DNA of 64,000 bases from Agrocybe praecox (lineage: Eukaryota; Basidiomycota; Agaricomycetes; Agaricales; Agrocybaceae): assembly GCA_964017145.1 (NCBI GenBank), contig OZ024848.1:1438501-1502500 (forward strand), in the 5' to 3' direction. Position numbers and translations under genes: made by a program. The notes below the pieces were generated by a model. That model saw only the letters and a list, made by a program, of their open reading frames with translations, did not search any database and had not been told where the DNA came from. This document shows positions 1-11,092 of this stretch, piece by piece (position 1 is the stretch's first letter; each line of letters starts with the position of its first letter).

Positions 1-2924
1 TGCATGTCCAGTTCTTCCCTCCTCTGAATCTGCTTCGACGTCTACGTCTGCTAGTCCGCACACATCGAGGAAAAAGGAGCCTGTGCCAGACTCCTCCCTA
101 AAATCGATGAATGTAGACTCGGTCAAGCAGAGTGGTCAGTGAATTCATGTATGCTGGACAATATTAAAGGCAGACACTTATTTTGTCTAATATAAGCAGG
201 ACGTATCCCTTACGTTCTGCTCACCCCTTTATCGATGTTGCACGGTCCTGCGAAGACGGATGCCATAATAGAGTCTCTCAAACGAAGGAGACAGGCATCT
301 GAGCCAAGTTCTCCAGATTCTCCGCGTGAGATTGAAAAATTCGCGTCCAAAATAATTACGCTGAAACTATATTTTTTTCTTAGCAGTAAAGCGTTCTCGA
401 AGGAAAACTACTAGCCACGAATTCGAAAGCACTGGTAGCTGTCATGGCACCATGCAGGCTGCGTCAGGTCATAACACGGAAGACGCTGACCTTCAGGACA
501 ACACTTCTGGTCAGAATATCGGAGACACAGAAAGCACGGACCCCATTCGCGCAGCTTCTATCAATGATGCCGAAAGCGTCGGCCTTATACAAGATTCTGT
601 CGTACATGATGTAGGAAATGGTGGCTTGGTACAAGCCTCTTCCGAAAGCGTGGGTTTTGTTCGAGTTTCAGACTCTATCCAAGATGTTCTCGTTCACGAC
701 ATGGATGACACTAGCATAGGACAGACTTCTTTCAGTCAAGACCCAGAAAGCGCGGCTTATTTTCAGGCTTCGATGACCTCAGGTGGGTACAAACTCTTAG
801 CTTAACATATAATTGTTTTCAAACTTACATAGCATATCGGTCAGGGGATTCAGATGTATCTATGGAGATAATCCGTTCAGGTCTGTGACACTTTGTTTTG
901 CTCAAGTCTTTGCTTAAATATTAATGTCTATACCTTGCAATACTATATTATGTGAACTACAGAACAACACATGAGATTAAACCACGCTCTTGCATTCCAA
1001 GTGCCCGAAGACTGGTTGGGTACGTAACTTATTAGTAAACCGTGATTCCATTGTCTCAATATACTACGATACAATAGGACATCCTACGTTTGAAGGCCTT
1101 ACAATAGACAGCCTCATCGAAGAGATGAGAACTATCGAAGCCGAGTATATTGGAACGAGGGGGTCTGGTCTGCAAATACAAACACAAGATGTGTTATCAG
1201 TCTCCGAAAACAGAATATTGCTTCTGGGAATAAGGGAAAATGCAAAACGTGGTGTTACAGACATGTTCACGTTGAGAAAAGTCCGAGAAATGGCTTCTAT
1301 AGTTTCCAGTACCAAGCGATCTCTTAACGCGGCCAGTCTATCGACGAGAATAGGACGAGCGCACACCATGGACGCAATAATTTTGACGTCAAAATGGCTC
1401 CATGAGACAGTCTATCGTAAATGCGACATACTCTTAAAGGCTCATTGAACACAATCAGGTATTGAGGGCATAGCCAGAAAAGATCTGTGGCTGTATATGC
1501 TGTCCAAATCTGCCATGGACATGATAGAAGCAAGGACCAACATAAAAGAGTTCAAAGCTCTATCCTATAATCTTCCGGTGGCTATATTAGACGCGACATG
1601 TTACATATCTCGGCCGAGAAACACTGTTCTTGTGGATTTTGAAGAAAAAAAAGAGGAAGCGAAGAGAATCGTAGCAGAAGTAATCAGCAATTGGACCGGC
1701 GTAACTCATCCCAAAGATGAGTGGAGAACAACGGCGCTTAATCTGATTGTGGGCTATGCGGGCCAGGAAAGTTTGCTCCTGGATTGCGTGTGGAAGATGT
1801 TTAATGTATCCACGATCAAAACGATATTCAGAGAGCATGGCAAAGGAGGAAAGGCCAAAGCCTCTAGTGTTATGATATTCGAACAAATTCTCAAGCGACT
1901 TCCTATTTCTCAAGAAAACACGCCCGAGAAGCTGATTTTAAAACACATCAGCGAAGTTATGGACGCAGCATTCACACACCAGGCATTGGCGCCTACTTCC
2001 ATTCCTTTTTATATTGTCAGAGCCGATAGTGACACTGTTTTGGATTATCGATTGGAAGAACCTTCTTCAAGGGGGATGTATTTGTTCAATAAATACATGC
2101 ATCAAGCTATGGAGGTAGCTTTTGACGATGTGTACACAAATACCGCTACAACCTTGCAACGCTACATTATGGAGGAACCCAATAAGAACCAGCCATTCAG
2201 AGAATTGACGCCAGAGCGGAAGCGTTTCAGATGCAATGAAGGCCCATACAGGAAGGATATTATCGTTAAAAACAAAGGATTATACAGTGCTATATTGTGG
2301 AAGGGTATAACCCTAAGAACACAGTTTTCAGCCAAGGAGCGTATGGTTTTTAACAATTTTGAAGATTGGCAGAAATATGTCGAACCTTTCGAAGGCAAGG
2401 CAGAATATATGTGCAGTATATCTGTTAGAACCACGCCCAATCCTAAACGATCCCATCATTATGCAGGAATATATCGGCAAAGCGTATTAGAGCTAGACTG
2501 GGAAAAATACATCATCAGCAAAGAGGCCAATTTTATCAACACATTCAAAAAGTTGCACGCTATCAGGAAAGTGAAACAACCATTTCCTCAAGTGGGACCT
2601 ATTGGATGCATGGAAATTGCAGCAGATATAGCTTATGCGGGATGTTATGATTTGCCTGATAGTGCAGACATTGCATTCTGCATGTCACTGATAAATAAAG
2701 GTTCCCTCAAAGGATTGATGACATTTGCGGGAATTGATAAACAGCATTGGAAGAACTACAAAAGGGATAATGAATTGATAATAAATGATCTGGAAAGAGC
2801 CATGCAGATGATAGAAGATCTGGCAGGGGAAAGAGACTCGGTATATCTTAGTATAGACTATGTTACTTTGGAAAATGTCTTGTGTAAATTTCAAGGTGCT
2901 GTACAAAGAAAGTGGATTGTTTAG
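1..2924 (+). CDS. Unrecognised multi-exon gene, 5' end outside window
   Basis: I do not recognise this protein. An open frame runs from the left edge to a likely donor near 139. Further exons are plausible at about 199-350 and 390-782; the last encodes an acidic Ser/Asp-rich segment with imperfect repeats of an ESVG...VHD unit. The main body is 990-2924, one frame with stop TAG at 2922-2924. It is broken only by a TGA at 1446-1448. A 42-bp GT-AG intron at about 1411-1452 would remove that TGA in frame, so it need not be a nonsense mutation. The C-terminal 475 residues are mixed alpha/beta in composition, with no obvious membrane segment, signal peptide or catalytic motif. The composition resembles the neighbouring lineage-type genes. 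Exon borders upstream of 990 are guesses. Confidence 0.5.
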
Positions 2925-3113
2925 ATTATTGAGATTGGGAGATATGTGTATTATGCTTATGCGGGACCATTGTGTATTTAGAATTCATTGCTGCTTATTA
3001 TAAAGACCATTGTGTATTTAGAATTTATTGCTGCTTATTATGAAGACTGTTGAAGGTCAGAGTTGATAAACAATATGTGCTACTGTTGAAGTAACAAGCT
3101 AGACAATGTGAGA

Positions 3114-3787
3114 CTACACTTTTGGAGTTCCCAACACAACAACCCACTTTATATAGGTTGAAAGCACCCAACTTTTATCCTTCTTAGCAAGATGAGTTAT
3201 ATAACAAACCACAGCAAACGATTCCAAAGGAACCTCGCCAGGATATTCAGGATAATGATCCATCACCTCTTCTGTCCACACCATTTTCTTTTCTCTGGCA
3301 TCGTATATAGGCACTTACAGAGACTGTCAGCAAGTGCTGAATAATTGTGATATATAACATACCGTTTTCTCCATACATAGTAGGTTGGATAAGCCCTTTG
3401 GCTTCACCTTTCTTCGATGGAATCTGGTGTGCGGGTAGTGCAGCTTTTGAAGGGCTGGAGAAAGGATTGAAGCTGGAATCATTGTTATTGTATGCTGGGT
3501 TGAAATGATCAATCAAAGCGATCCAAATATAAAAAAGACAAACTTACTGCTGTTTTTCATGGTCGCAAAAGACATAGTATCACGGAACATGTATACTCCA
3601 ATAGAAGACTCTCTAATGACCATGCCAAGTACAGCAATAAATCACTGAAATTCATCAGAGTGAAAATAGCCAGCTATTGAAGTAGATTCAAATCTCGCTC
3701 CAGGTCTCGAAGCCTTGAGATAACAGCTAGATACCCATATCGGAGTAAGACAGAGAGCAACAGAACCATTAGGTGCCAGAATAACAC
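3114..3787 (-). pseudogene. Host gene 2, 3' part, cut off by KDZ-1
   Basis: These are the last exons of a - strand gene whose 5' part lies at 8845-10803. The reading frame crosses the 8-bp duplication: the codons before KDZ-1 (ending at 8853) and after it (from 3787 downward) join as ...QRRVILAPNGSV... with no frame change. Next come a segment ending at a GTAAGT donor, an exon with SFNPFSSPSKAAL, and a last exon with VPIYDAREKKMVW that stops at 3114-3116. An in-frame TGA at 3642-3644 follows the codons for DEFQ and precedes sensible coding sequence, so the copy looks dead even without the insertion. Function unknown. Confidence 0.55.
3780..3787. repeat. Left target-site duplication of KDZ-1
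   Basis: AATAACAC, repeated exactly at 8845-8852. Eight bases is the size expected for KDZ/Zisupton-type insertion. Confidence 0.85.
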
Positions 3788-3837
3788 AGTACTTTACAGT
3801 GCCCCACAGGTTCCGCTCAGAACTGATCAGACAACAA

Positions 3838-3911
3838 AAATTCTGAGCAATTCTGAGCAGAAACTATCATTTCTGAGCATTTCTGAGCATATCTGATTGA
3901 TTCTGAGCATG
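3838..3911. repeat. KDZ-1 left subterminal motif cluster
   Basis: TTCTGAGCA occurs five times in about 75 bp. On the right side (about 8660-8810) the related motifs TGCTCGGAAA and CTGATCAGTTC recur in inverted orientation. Such subterminal arrays are typical transposase-binding regions; the binding role is inferred. Confidence 0.6.
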
Positions 3912-3966
3912 TTAAAGCACTGTTGATTGATCACTTGTGCTAAGCTATAATACTAGTCTACACCAT

Positions 3967-6265
3967 TTAGTTATCTTCATCATCTGAATTACCAAATCCA
4001 TCGTAAATATCCTCTTCATCATCATCTTTACCAGCAGTTGTATTCTTTTTTTTTTCTGCCTGCAGTTGCTGTTTTCTGATCACATTTTGAGTGTGATAAA
4101 AAAGCATAGAGTGTAAAAACCAGTCAAAGTTTGAAGGAGTCATACGCTTTAAAATTGATTCATAGCCACCAAGCCAAGAGTTGATCTGCTCACAAGCCTA
4201 TGAATGTAATTAGTGTCTGAATTTGTTGAAGTACAATTTACTCACCTGGGTATTGAAAGCACGTTTTAAACAAGAGTTACCATTTTTATCTAGAGCTGGT
4301 ACCACCAAATTAGGTGCTGAACCATCCATTGGAGCAGGATTGCACCAAGTCCGGCATAAATCATCTGTTGCTTTGTGGTTGGTGTAATGGTATGAGTCAA
4401 CCACAAATTGTGTTGTTTCAAACCAATCCAAATAAGCACCCGTTGCCACAAGATGCTTGAGAACAACACAGGCTTTGTCAATGCAAATGTAGTTTGGTCG
4501 ATCATTTTTGGATGGATAAATAGAGTCGAGGAATTTTACGATGTTGGTAGGAGATTCCGATCGAGCAAATTTGGTCCATGCAATGATGCATCCGCAAGGT
4601 GCACATACAGTTTCCACACAGTAGAATCGATTGGGACTGAAGTAATTTTTGGTTGGACGATCAGGGATTTGTGGTCCATCATGAGAACATATTGGGTGTT
4701 GGATAGGAGTTGGGAGCCAGTTCAGAGTCTCACCTGGACGTCGAAGCATTCTTTGAACACCAGCCAAAGCACCAGGTGAGCGGCTTTGAGTGTGTTTGTT
4801 CCACTCCCTTTGATGCTGTATACAGGCCTGGGTTTGAGGGACTCGAGGGCGATCACAATCCACAATTCGACAACGGTTTCTAATTTCACGTTCATGCACA
4901 CCACAGAATGAACCGCCTCGTGCATTCAGAAGTTCATTCTCACAATTTAGATATGCACAGTGAGTTGGACCCATAACAATCCCATCAACAACATGCATGG
5001 TCACCATAGCACCATCAACATCCATTGGGGTGGAATTAGTGGATGATCTATATGGTTGTGTACATTCTGAGCAAGAATGACCAGCTGAAGCACTGATAAC
5101 ACCATTTTGACCTAAATAGTTATTAGAATCAAAGACAACCTCACAAAAAAATAAATTCAAGTACAGACCTAGAAGATCAAAAGCTGCAGTAGTAAGACTT
5201 TCAATTGGTAACTTTTCGTTAAGCTAAAAAAGTCTTGCTCTGGTTTGCAGCAATCACCCGAATACTTTCATGTATAAAAGCCTGCCAGATATGACGACGA
5301 GATAAACAAGCAGTATAATCAGGATGTGCTTGGCCAAATGTGTTATTCCAATATTCCGTATAAGCTGCAGCTGATCCATGAAAACTGTACATGCCGTTTA
5401 CCACTGCATTTCCAAAAGTGCGATCAATCCATAGTTTTTGACCGACTTTCAAATACTTGGCAGAATTTATGAATTGAATCTGTTTTTCGGAGGAAGCTTG
5501 GTCAATTCCCTTGTAATCAGCATAATATCTGGTATTGCAGCGAGTGCATAATCCAGATAGAACTCTAACATTCTTGTGGATTGTGGTGCCTTTAATCAAG
5601 GTGACAAGAGGAATATCCCGGTAACGAGTGTCTTGACGTAAAGCCCATGAAGAGCAGTGTGGTTCATTGCACTCCATTGAAACAGGGCAAATGAGGTGAA
5701 TGGCGGTGATTTTGTGATGAGAGATAGTAGTCAGCTTACGCTTGACTTTACGAGATGATGAGGAGTAAAGAGGCAGTAACCCAAGTAGATCAGCCATTTT
5801 GTCAAGGTTCAATGCAATAGGCGTTGTCATAGAATCAAGATCAAGAATTTGAGGCCGTTCTTTGTGTTTAATCAAAATTTTAGCTTGGTCTCCAAGACGT
5901 TCAGCCAGAGCTCGAGCCAACGGAGTGATCCAACTGGAAGAAGTCTGGTTCTTTTCACCTTCAAGAATACGAGTTTTTTGATGGCTATGAAGGTTTAGAA
6001 GGTCTGGATTTTCTGTAAGGCTGAAAAGAACCAATAAAACGATGGATAGAGAGATCCGAGAGCTATAAGTCTCCAATATAAAGTCACTAAAGACTTTAAA
6101 TGAGACATCAGGAAATGGTTGAGTTGATGTTGCAGCAACAGTTGGAAAGCAGCCCAGCAAAGCCACAAGAAGCAGAGGGATTGAAGTAGAAACGGACCAA
6201 GCCAAGACCAGAATGTGTAAAATCAGCACAGAAATCACACTAAGCATTACGCAAAAAATGATCAT
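3967..6265 (-). CDS. KDZ transposase, CxC5/CxC6 cysteine-cluster type
   Basis: Probable DDE/RNase H-like transposase of KDZ-1. Reading from the ATG at 6263-6265, the first exon carries a CxC5-like cluster: ICPVSMECNEPHC, then LCTRCNTRYYADY. An intron at 5112-5168 joins AFDLLG to QNGVIS. The next exon (4246-5111) holds a CSEC pair and a CxC6-like cluster (CAYLNC, FCGVH, CRIVDCDRP, ACIQH). It then has the catalytic-core segments YICIDKACVVL and FVVDSYHYTNH. A 48-bp intron (4198-4245) leads to the last exon with TQACEQINSWLGG, which should supply the third acidic residue, then an acidic tail and a TAA at 3967-3969. The frame changes near 5222 (SKTFLA, then LNEKLPIESL). That is either a small indel or an implausibly short 34-bp intron. 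Family call from the clusters and core; no search was run. Confidence 0.75.
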
Positions 6266-6298
6266 CAATACAAAACATACATTACATTTATTTGGTAC

Positions 6299-8016
6299 CT
6301 ACTTCTTTCGGGGCTTGGACTTAGAGTTTGAGCCTTTGGATCTTGGTTCATCAACTGTCTTCTCTTTTCCTTTGCCCTTGTCCTTGTTTTTTTCTTTCTT
6401 TGTCTCCTTCTCCTTCTCCTTTCCTTTTCCCTTCCCCTCCTTTCCTTTCCCTTTCTTCGATTTCACGACATCTGAATTGTCATCCTCCTTTTCCGTCTCC
6501 TTCTCAGATTCAACCTCATCTTCACTGTCATGATGGGCCTGGATAGTACGCTGATTGTCACGATCCTTGGTCCGCAATTTGTCTAGCTTCTTCTTGGTAG
6601 CTGAGCCAGGATCCAGCAATGTGCCCTTCAACTTCCAGATATCCAGATCCTTGAAAGTATACCGGCTTTTTGCAACACCCCAAACATCTAAATCTGAAGG
6701 CTTGGTTTCATCTTCACAACGTTTCAGCCACCTCTCCATCTCAGGATAGTTTCCGATTGTCTCGAAGGCTTTTCTAATGTGTGAAGCCCAAAAACCCTTC
6801 TTGCCAAAAAGATTGACAAGCTCTGTCTTTTGAACAGTTTTGTATGACCATCGACTCTTCTTCTTCCTCTGCTGAATCAGTGCCCAGGCATCCTGATATG
6901 CGTTCCACTTCCGATAGTAGGCACGAAGATGATTATCCTTCACTACATGAGTAACAGCAGGATCCACCTTCAGATCCCGTGCAACAGCAAGCCAAAGAGG
7001 ATTATCTGCTATGTGCTCAGGATAACCATCCTCATCCTGGGCGGCGATGGCGGCGTTGTCGTTGGCGTTGGCGTTGTCGTTGGCGTTGTCGTTGGCGTTG
7101 TCGTTGTCGTTGGCGTTGTCATTGTCGTTGGCATTGGCGTGGTCGTGGTCGTTGGCGTGGTCGTGGTCGTGGTCGTTGGCGTGGTCGTGGTCGTTGGCGT
7201 GGTCGTTGGCATTGGCGTTGGCGTGGTCGTTGACGTTATCGGAGGTGGTGGCGGGGGCTGTTTCTGGCTGGCGGCAGTCCTGGTGGGTTCGTTTTCTGGT
7301 CTTGCGGGGGCGTTCGTCGTCCGTGTTGGTGGTCTTGTCGTCCTGGGGGTCGTTGTCGCTGTCGCCGCTGCGGTTGCTCTGGGTGTCGCCTTCGTTGGTG
7401 CTGTCGGTGTCGCTGCTGTCGGTGTCGCTGCCGCTGGTGCTGCCGTCGCTGTTTGAGGCGCTGTTGCTGCTGGTCTTGTTGCTGGTGCTGGTGTCCTCGT
7501 TCTCGCTCCCGCGGCTGTCGGTTTTGGTTGCCTGTGCGGGGACAGAGCGAGCGCGAGGGGGCGGAGCAACGGCTAGGCCACTTTCGGCCAGCTCCCGCGT
7601 GGTTTTCCTGCGAGATTGGATGTTTAATAAATTTTTGAGGGGGTGTGGGGGACTCACTTCATGGCTTTCTCAGCCTCCTGGGCAGCCGCGTCGTCGAGGG
7701 CCTTTTGGGCGCTCGTCTTCCTGTCAGATGGGTAGGTGGAGGTGAGATGGGGTAGAGGGAGGGGGCCGTTGCATGCGTACCTTGCGTCTTTCTCCCTTTT
7801 CTCCTTCTTTCTTCCCTTCTTCTTTTTCTTCCCATCTCGTCCTCCTCGTCCAATCGGCTCCGCTTCCTCCTTGTCGACTACGTTCAGTTTCTGTTTCTTG
7901 GTAGGTTTGTTGCTGGCGGTCGTGTTTGCACGTTTGCGACCCTTTGAGGGGGGTGGTGACTTGCGGGCTAGGCCGCTGCGGGTGGTGGAGGCGCTGGAAC
8001 GGGTGGTGGTGGGCAT
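6299..8016 (-). CDS. KDZ-1 accessory gene with Asn/Asp/His/Ala repeat
   Basis: Three exons fit exactly: 7781-8016, 7658-7720 and 6299-7607, with introns of 60 and 50 bp. They give 535 residues with no internal stop. The start MPTTTRSSAS was chosen because it opens the longest basic Ser/Thr/Lys-rich N-terminus. Next come a Lys-rich patch (KKKKKGRKKEKREK), an Asp/Ser/Thr acidic region and a run of NANDHANDHDH-type repeats coded by a hexamer microsatellite (about 7045-7235). A conserved-looking globular part of about 130 residues follows (PLWLAVARDLKVD ... WKLKGTLLDPG), and then a Lys/Glu-rich tail. No enzyme motif is visible. The globular part may bind DNA or the transposase; that is a guess. 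The gene lies directly upstream of the transposase on the same strand. Confidence 0.7.
7045..7235. repeat. GTTGGC/GTTGTC/GTGGTC hexamer microsatellite
   Basis: About 190 bp of near-perfect hexamers lie inside the third exon of the accessory gene. They translate on the - strand to alternating Asn, Asp, His and Ala. The long Val- and Arg/Trp-rich frames on the + strand here are shadows of this repeat. Confidence 0.85.
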
Positions 8017-8459
8017 GGTTGATGTTGCAGTGATGGGGGAAGATAAGGAAGGGAGGATGAGTTGGTTGAACGTGTACGTGGCAGTGGGTAACGGAGATAG
8101 CCGAATCCCGGAAAGTCCCGACGCGTGCCGACGCATGTGAGTATTAAGCTTCGACAACGGTTTTGAAGACGAAAACTCGACGAAGCGAGACGTTTCTTAT
8201 ATCGTTAGAATCGCACTGACGAGTAGAATACTAATATCAAAAAAATTTCACGAAATTCGGCTGTCTCCATATAGAAATGTCGAAATCATTGCATTTATGA
8301 CTACTTTCAAGCACTATTTGATGGTAATAAACTACTATGTATGTTTCTATGGTAGTTTGATCCTTAATTCAGAGATAATACTTGGTGGTGGAATGTTATA
8401 TTACTTTGTAGGTACTTACATGGGGTATATATTGACTACACAACTACGTTTAGCCAAAG

Positions 8460-8550
8460 CTTGAGTGGTGCAGTTGGATGAGTGCCCCAGTTTGAGTCAC
8501 ATGACCTTCCGTGAGGATGTGGGTTCAATTCCTGAACGCCGCACCCATTT
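8460..8550 (+). other. tRNA-like segment in KDZ-1 right arm
   Basis: GGGTTCAATTCC at about 8521 matches a tRNA B-box / T-loop. GGTGCAG near 8467 could pair with CGCACC near 8542 as an acceptor-like stem with one mismatch. A GGATGAGTGCCC stretch resembles a degenerate D-arm. The T stem and anticodon arm do not fold cleanly, so this is at best a tRNA-derived relic. Confidence 0.25.
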
Positions 8551-8844
8551 TTCTGTAATTGGGAAGGTGATGGTCATGTGATTTGAGCCTGTAGCACCTC
8601 GTCTAACTCATTTCCGAGTGTTTCTGACCAATTTCACTTGGTAATATCGGAGCTTAATTTCCGAGCTGTCTGATCAGTTCTGACTTTTCTGAGTAAATCT
8701 GATCAGAAATGCTCGGAAAATTAGTGTCCCTTTCTCACTCAAATGGCTGAGGAGAGAAAAGTGAAATTCTGATCGGAATTGCTCGGAAAAGTCAAATTTC
8801 CGATCAGTTCCAATCAGAACCTGTGGGGGAGTGTAAAGACCTCA

Positions 8845-8852
8845 AATAACAC
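8845..8852. repeat. Right target-site duplication of KDZ-1
   Basis: AATAACAC, identical to 3780-3787. Confidence 0.85.
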
Positions 8853-10803
8853 GTCGTTGAGAAACACGGTTGGTTAACTTGGCTGAAAGCTCTGTCGGTA
8901 TAGATCTGGACAAGTTGATATACTTCCCGTCAGAAACAAAGTTCATGATAGTAATAGCAGGCCTTGGTTAATAATTAGATAGTGGTTTTAACATATATGA
9001 AGAATAACATACTTTTTCCACAGCGACTCTAGCTTGCCGAACCAGGAGGAAAAGTTTACCAGTCCTCTTCCCTCACCATTATCTTTCACAAAATGATGAT
9101 TGACTTGTGTTGATGCATAAGCAAAGAAACAAAGAATGTAAGAATAATGTGTACCTAAGGCAAGGGAGATTCTCATAGCTTCCTTTAGAAGCCAGATATT
9201 CATCTTCATATTCCTTCTTTGCAACTTCACATCGTAGTGGTAATGCCCTAATATAAATAGATAAATGCATAATAAGATAAAAAAGAATAGAGTACATACT
9301 CGGAAGTAATGGTGTCATTGTCATCATGGTAAGTAGAACTTCCATCCAGAGGTACGGCATTCCCAGAAGTAGCATGTCCTAGATTCTCATCATCGCTTGA
9401 GTCAGAATTGTCCTTAGCCTTGTCTTTAACCTTTGAGCTAATGCTGATTCCAAGATTTTCATCGTCGCTAGACATAGGATCCTGCTTATAAATAAGCTTG
9501 GATGGATGTTTGGTTATAACAACCTCAGGCTTGGGGCTTGAAGTACAAAAGTTAATTTGTGTATAAACCAGTGATTGTATACAAGCTTACCGGAAAGGAC
9601 CAGTTGAAGATTTCTTGGATGCGGGCATAGACTTCTGAGCCTCTTTTTTCACAGGACTAAATGTTCTTTAATATATTAATATATATTATGGAATAAATGA
9701 GAACAGAACTTCCGATCGATTTGTGGGTGTCTCTGAACCTGAACCGGTACCGCATTCCTCATCCGAATGAAGCTTATGCAGCTTGACAGGAGTAGAAGTC
9801 TCCTTACACTTTTTCCTTCTGGGATAAAAGTAAGTATTGAACAATATAAGAACAAATTAATTCAATGCTTACGGAGAAGGGTTGTCAATGTCTCTTATCT
9901 GATCTTCATCATGACGATAAGAAGACTGACGAGTATTGAGAGGTGGTGTTGTAGGTGCAGGCCTTTTTCCCAGCACTATAGTCTCGGGAAACTCTTCCTT
10001 GGGGAAGCTAGATTAAAATAATGATCAGCAAACATGGAAGAAGTGGGTAAAGGAAATATGAAAGGACGTACTCAGAATCATTTGGATCACTTCTTTCTTC
10101 CTTGCCAGAGGAGCTAATTTCAACAACATCATCATCTTCCTCAGCCTCTGAATCAATGAACTTTTGTCCTCCCTTGGAAGGCTTATGCCTTCTGTCTTGC
10201 TCAACAATGTCTTCATCTGAATCTTCGATGGTTTCGTATCTTAGTTTGTTATGAGCAAGAGTATAAAGTAAACAAAATACAGAATGCACATACTTTGGAA
10301 GCACGGGACCACTATATGCACAAAGTATAAGAATCAGACAAAAGCACAGAGGATGAGTCATACCTTGGCTTCAATTTGTGGTCAACTATTTTCATAGTCA
10401 CATTCTTGTCGATGACTTGATGAGTTCTGAATCAAACAACATAAAAGTTAAAACGTGCTAAGACCTAAAGAAACAAGCAAATTTACATAGCTTTAGGCTT
10501 GGGCTTAGGCTTAGGTCATTGTGTCGAGGGAGGAGCAGGAGCAGGAGAACTGCTACAAGTCAGGATGGGCATAATTATATCATAAAATGCAAACAGACCT
10601 GATAACATCCTCATCATCACTTTCGATGATAGCCTTTGATAGTGTCTTTTTATTACGACTGCCTTTTGGCCTGCCTCTTGACCTCTTTGTAGGAGATCTA
10701 TGACAATATAAGTGCTTGGTTAATATATATATGACAGAAGAAAACGTACAAGGCAGGCTGAGGTGTAAAGTCTTCTGGATCAGAGTCGTTTTTCTTTTTT
10801 GCC
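8845..10803 (-). pseudogene. Host gene 2, 5' part, unknown nuclear-type protein
   Basis: The start MAKKKNDSDPEDF is at 10801-10803. Many short exons follow, separated by GT-AG introns of about 45-60 bp. The second exon encodes an AT-hook-like RGRPKGSRNKK followed by acidic ESDDEDV. Later exons are Ser/Asp/Glu-rich (EDSDEDIVEQ, SEAEEDDDVVEISS, MSSDDENLGIS). They end in a more ordered part (GRGLVNFSSWFGKLESLWKK) just before the KDZ-1 site. An in-frame TGA at 10516-10518 interrupts a PKPKPKPK stretch. The protein was probably a chromatin- or DNA-associated factor, judging only from the AT-hook and acidic tracts. Not assignable to a named family by eye. Exon borders are approximate. Confidence 0.5.
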
Positions 10804-11092
10804 ATAGAAAGAATGAGACAAGGGGGAACTACAAAGAAAAGATTTAATCAAGACAATATAAATAGAAAAAAATAGAATCCTGCCCTAAACAAATGCCCTA
10901 AACCCTAAAGAACTTCAATATAACAGATAATCAACGAAGACAACAAAAATAATAGGGTATAGGGTTTTGAATGATAAGCAAATCATAAGTGTACAATAAC
11001 CGTAAAGCTCACGTGCTTGTCAATATCAACGAATAAACCCTTTATTCTATGTTTGTAAAAACTGTATTAATCAAGCTGTTCTCACAGACTCA

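Larger units (their letters stand above)
3788..8844 (-). mobile_element. KDZ-1: 5.06-kb KDZ-superfamily DNA transposon
   Basis: The element is bounded by the perfect 8-bp duplication AATAACAC. Its ends are imperfect inverted repeats. The left end contains CTTTACAGTGCCCCACAGG (from 3792). The reverse complement of the right end contains CTTTACACTCCCCCACAGG (ending at 8838). Inside are a CxC5/CxC6-type transposase (3967-6265) and one accessory gene (6299-8016), both on the - strand and only about 34 bp apart. Subterminal DNA on both sides carries repeated TTCTGAGCA / TGCTCGGAA motifs. It sits in an exon of host gene 2. Whether it is active is unclear because the transposase frame shifts near 5222. 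Confidence 0.85.

Noticed and set aside
1446..1448. Nonsense codon in the first gene
   Set aside because: A 42-bp GT-AG intron would remove it in frame, so not counted as clear decay.
6929..7745. Long Val-, Arg/Trp- and Thr/Pro-rich open frames on both strands
   Set aside because: Shadow translations of the hexamer microsatellite inside the accessory gene on the - strand.
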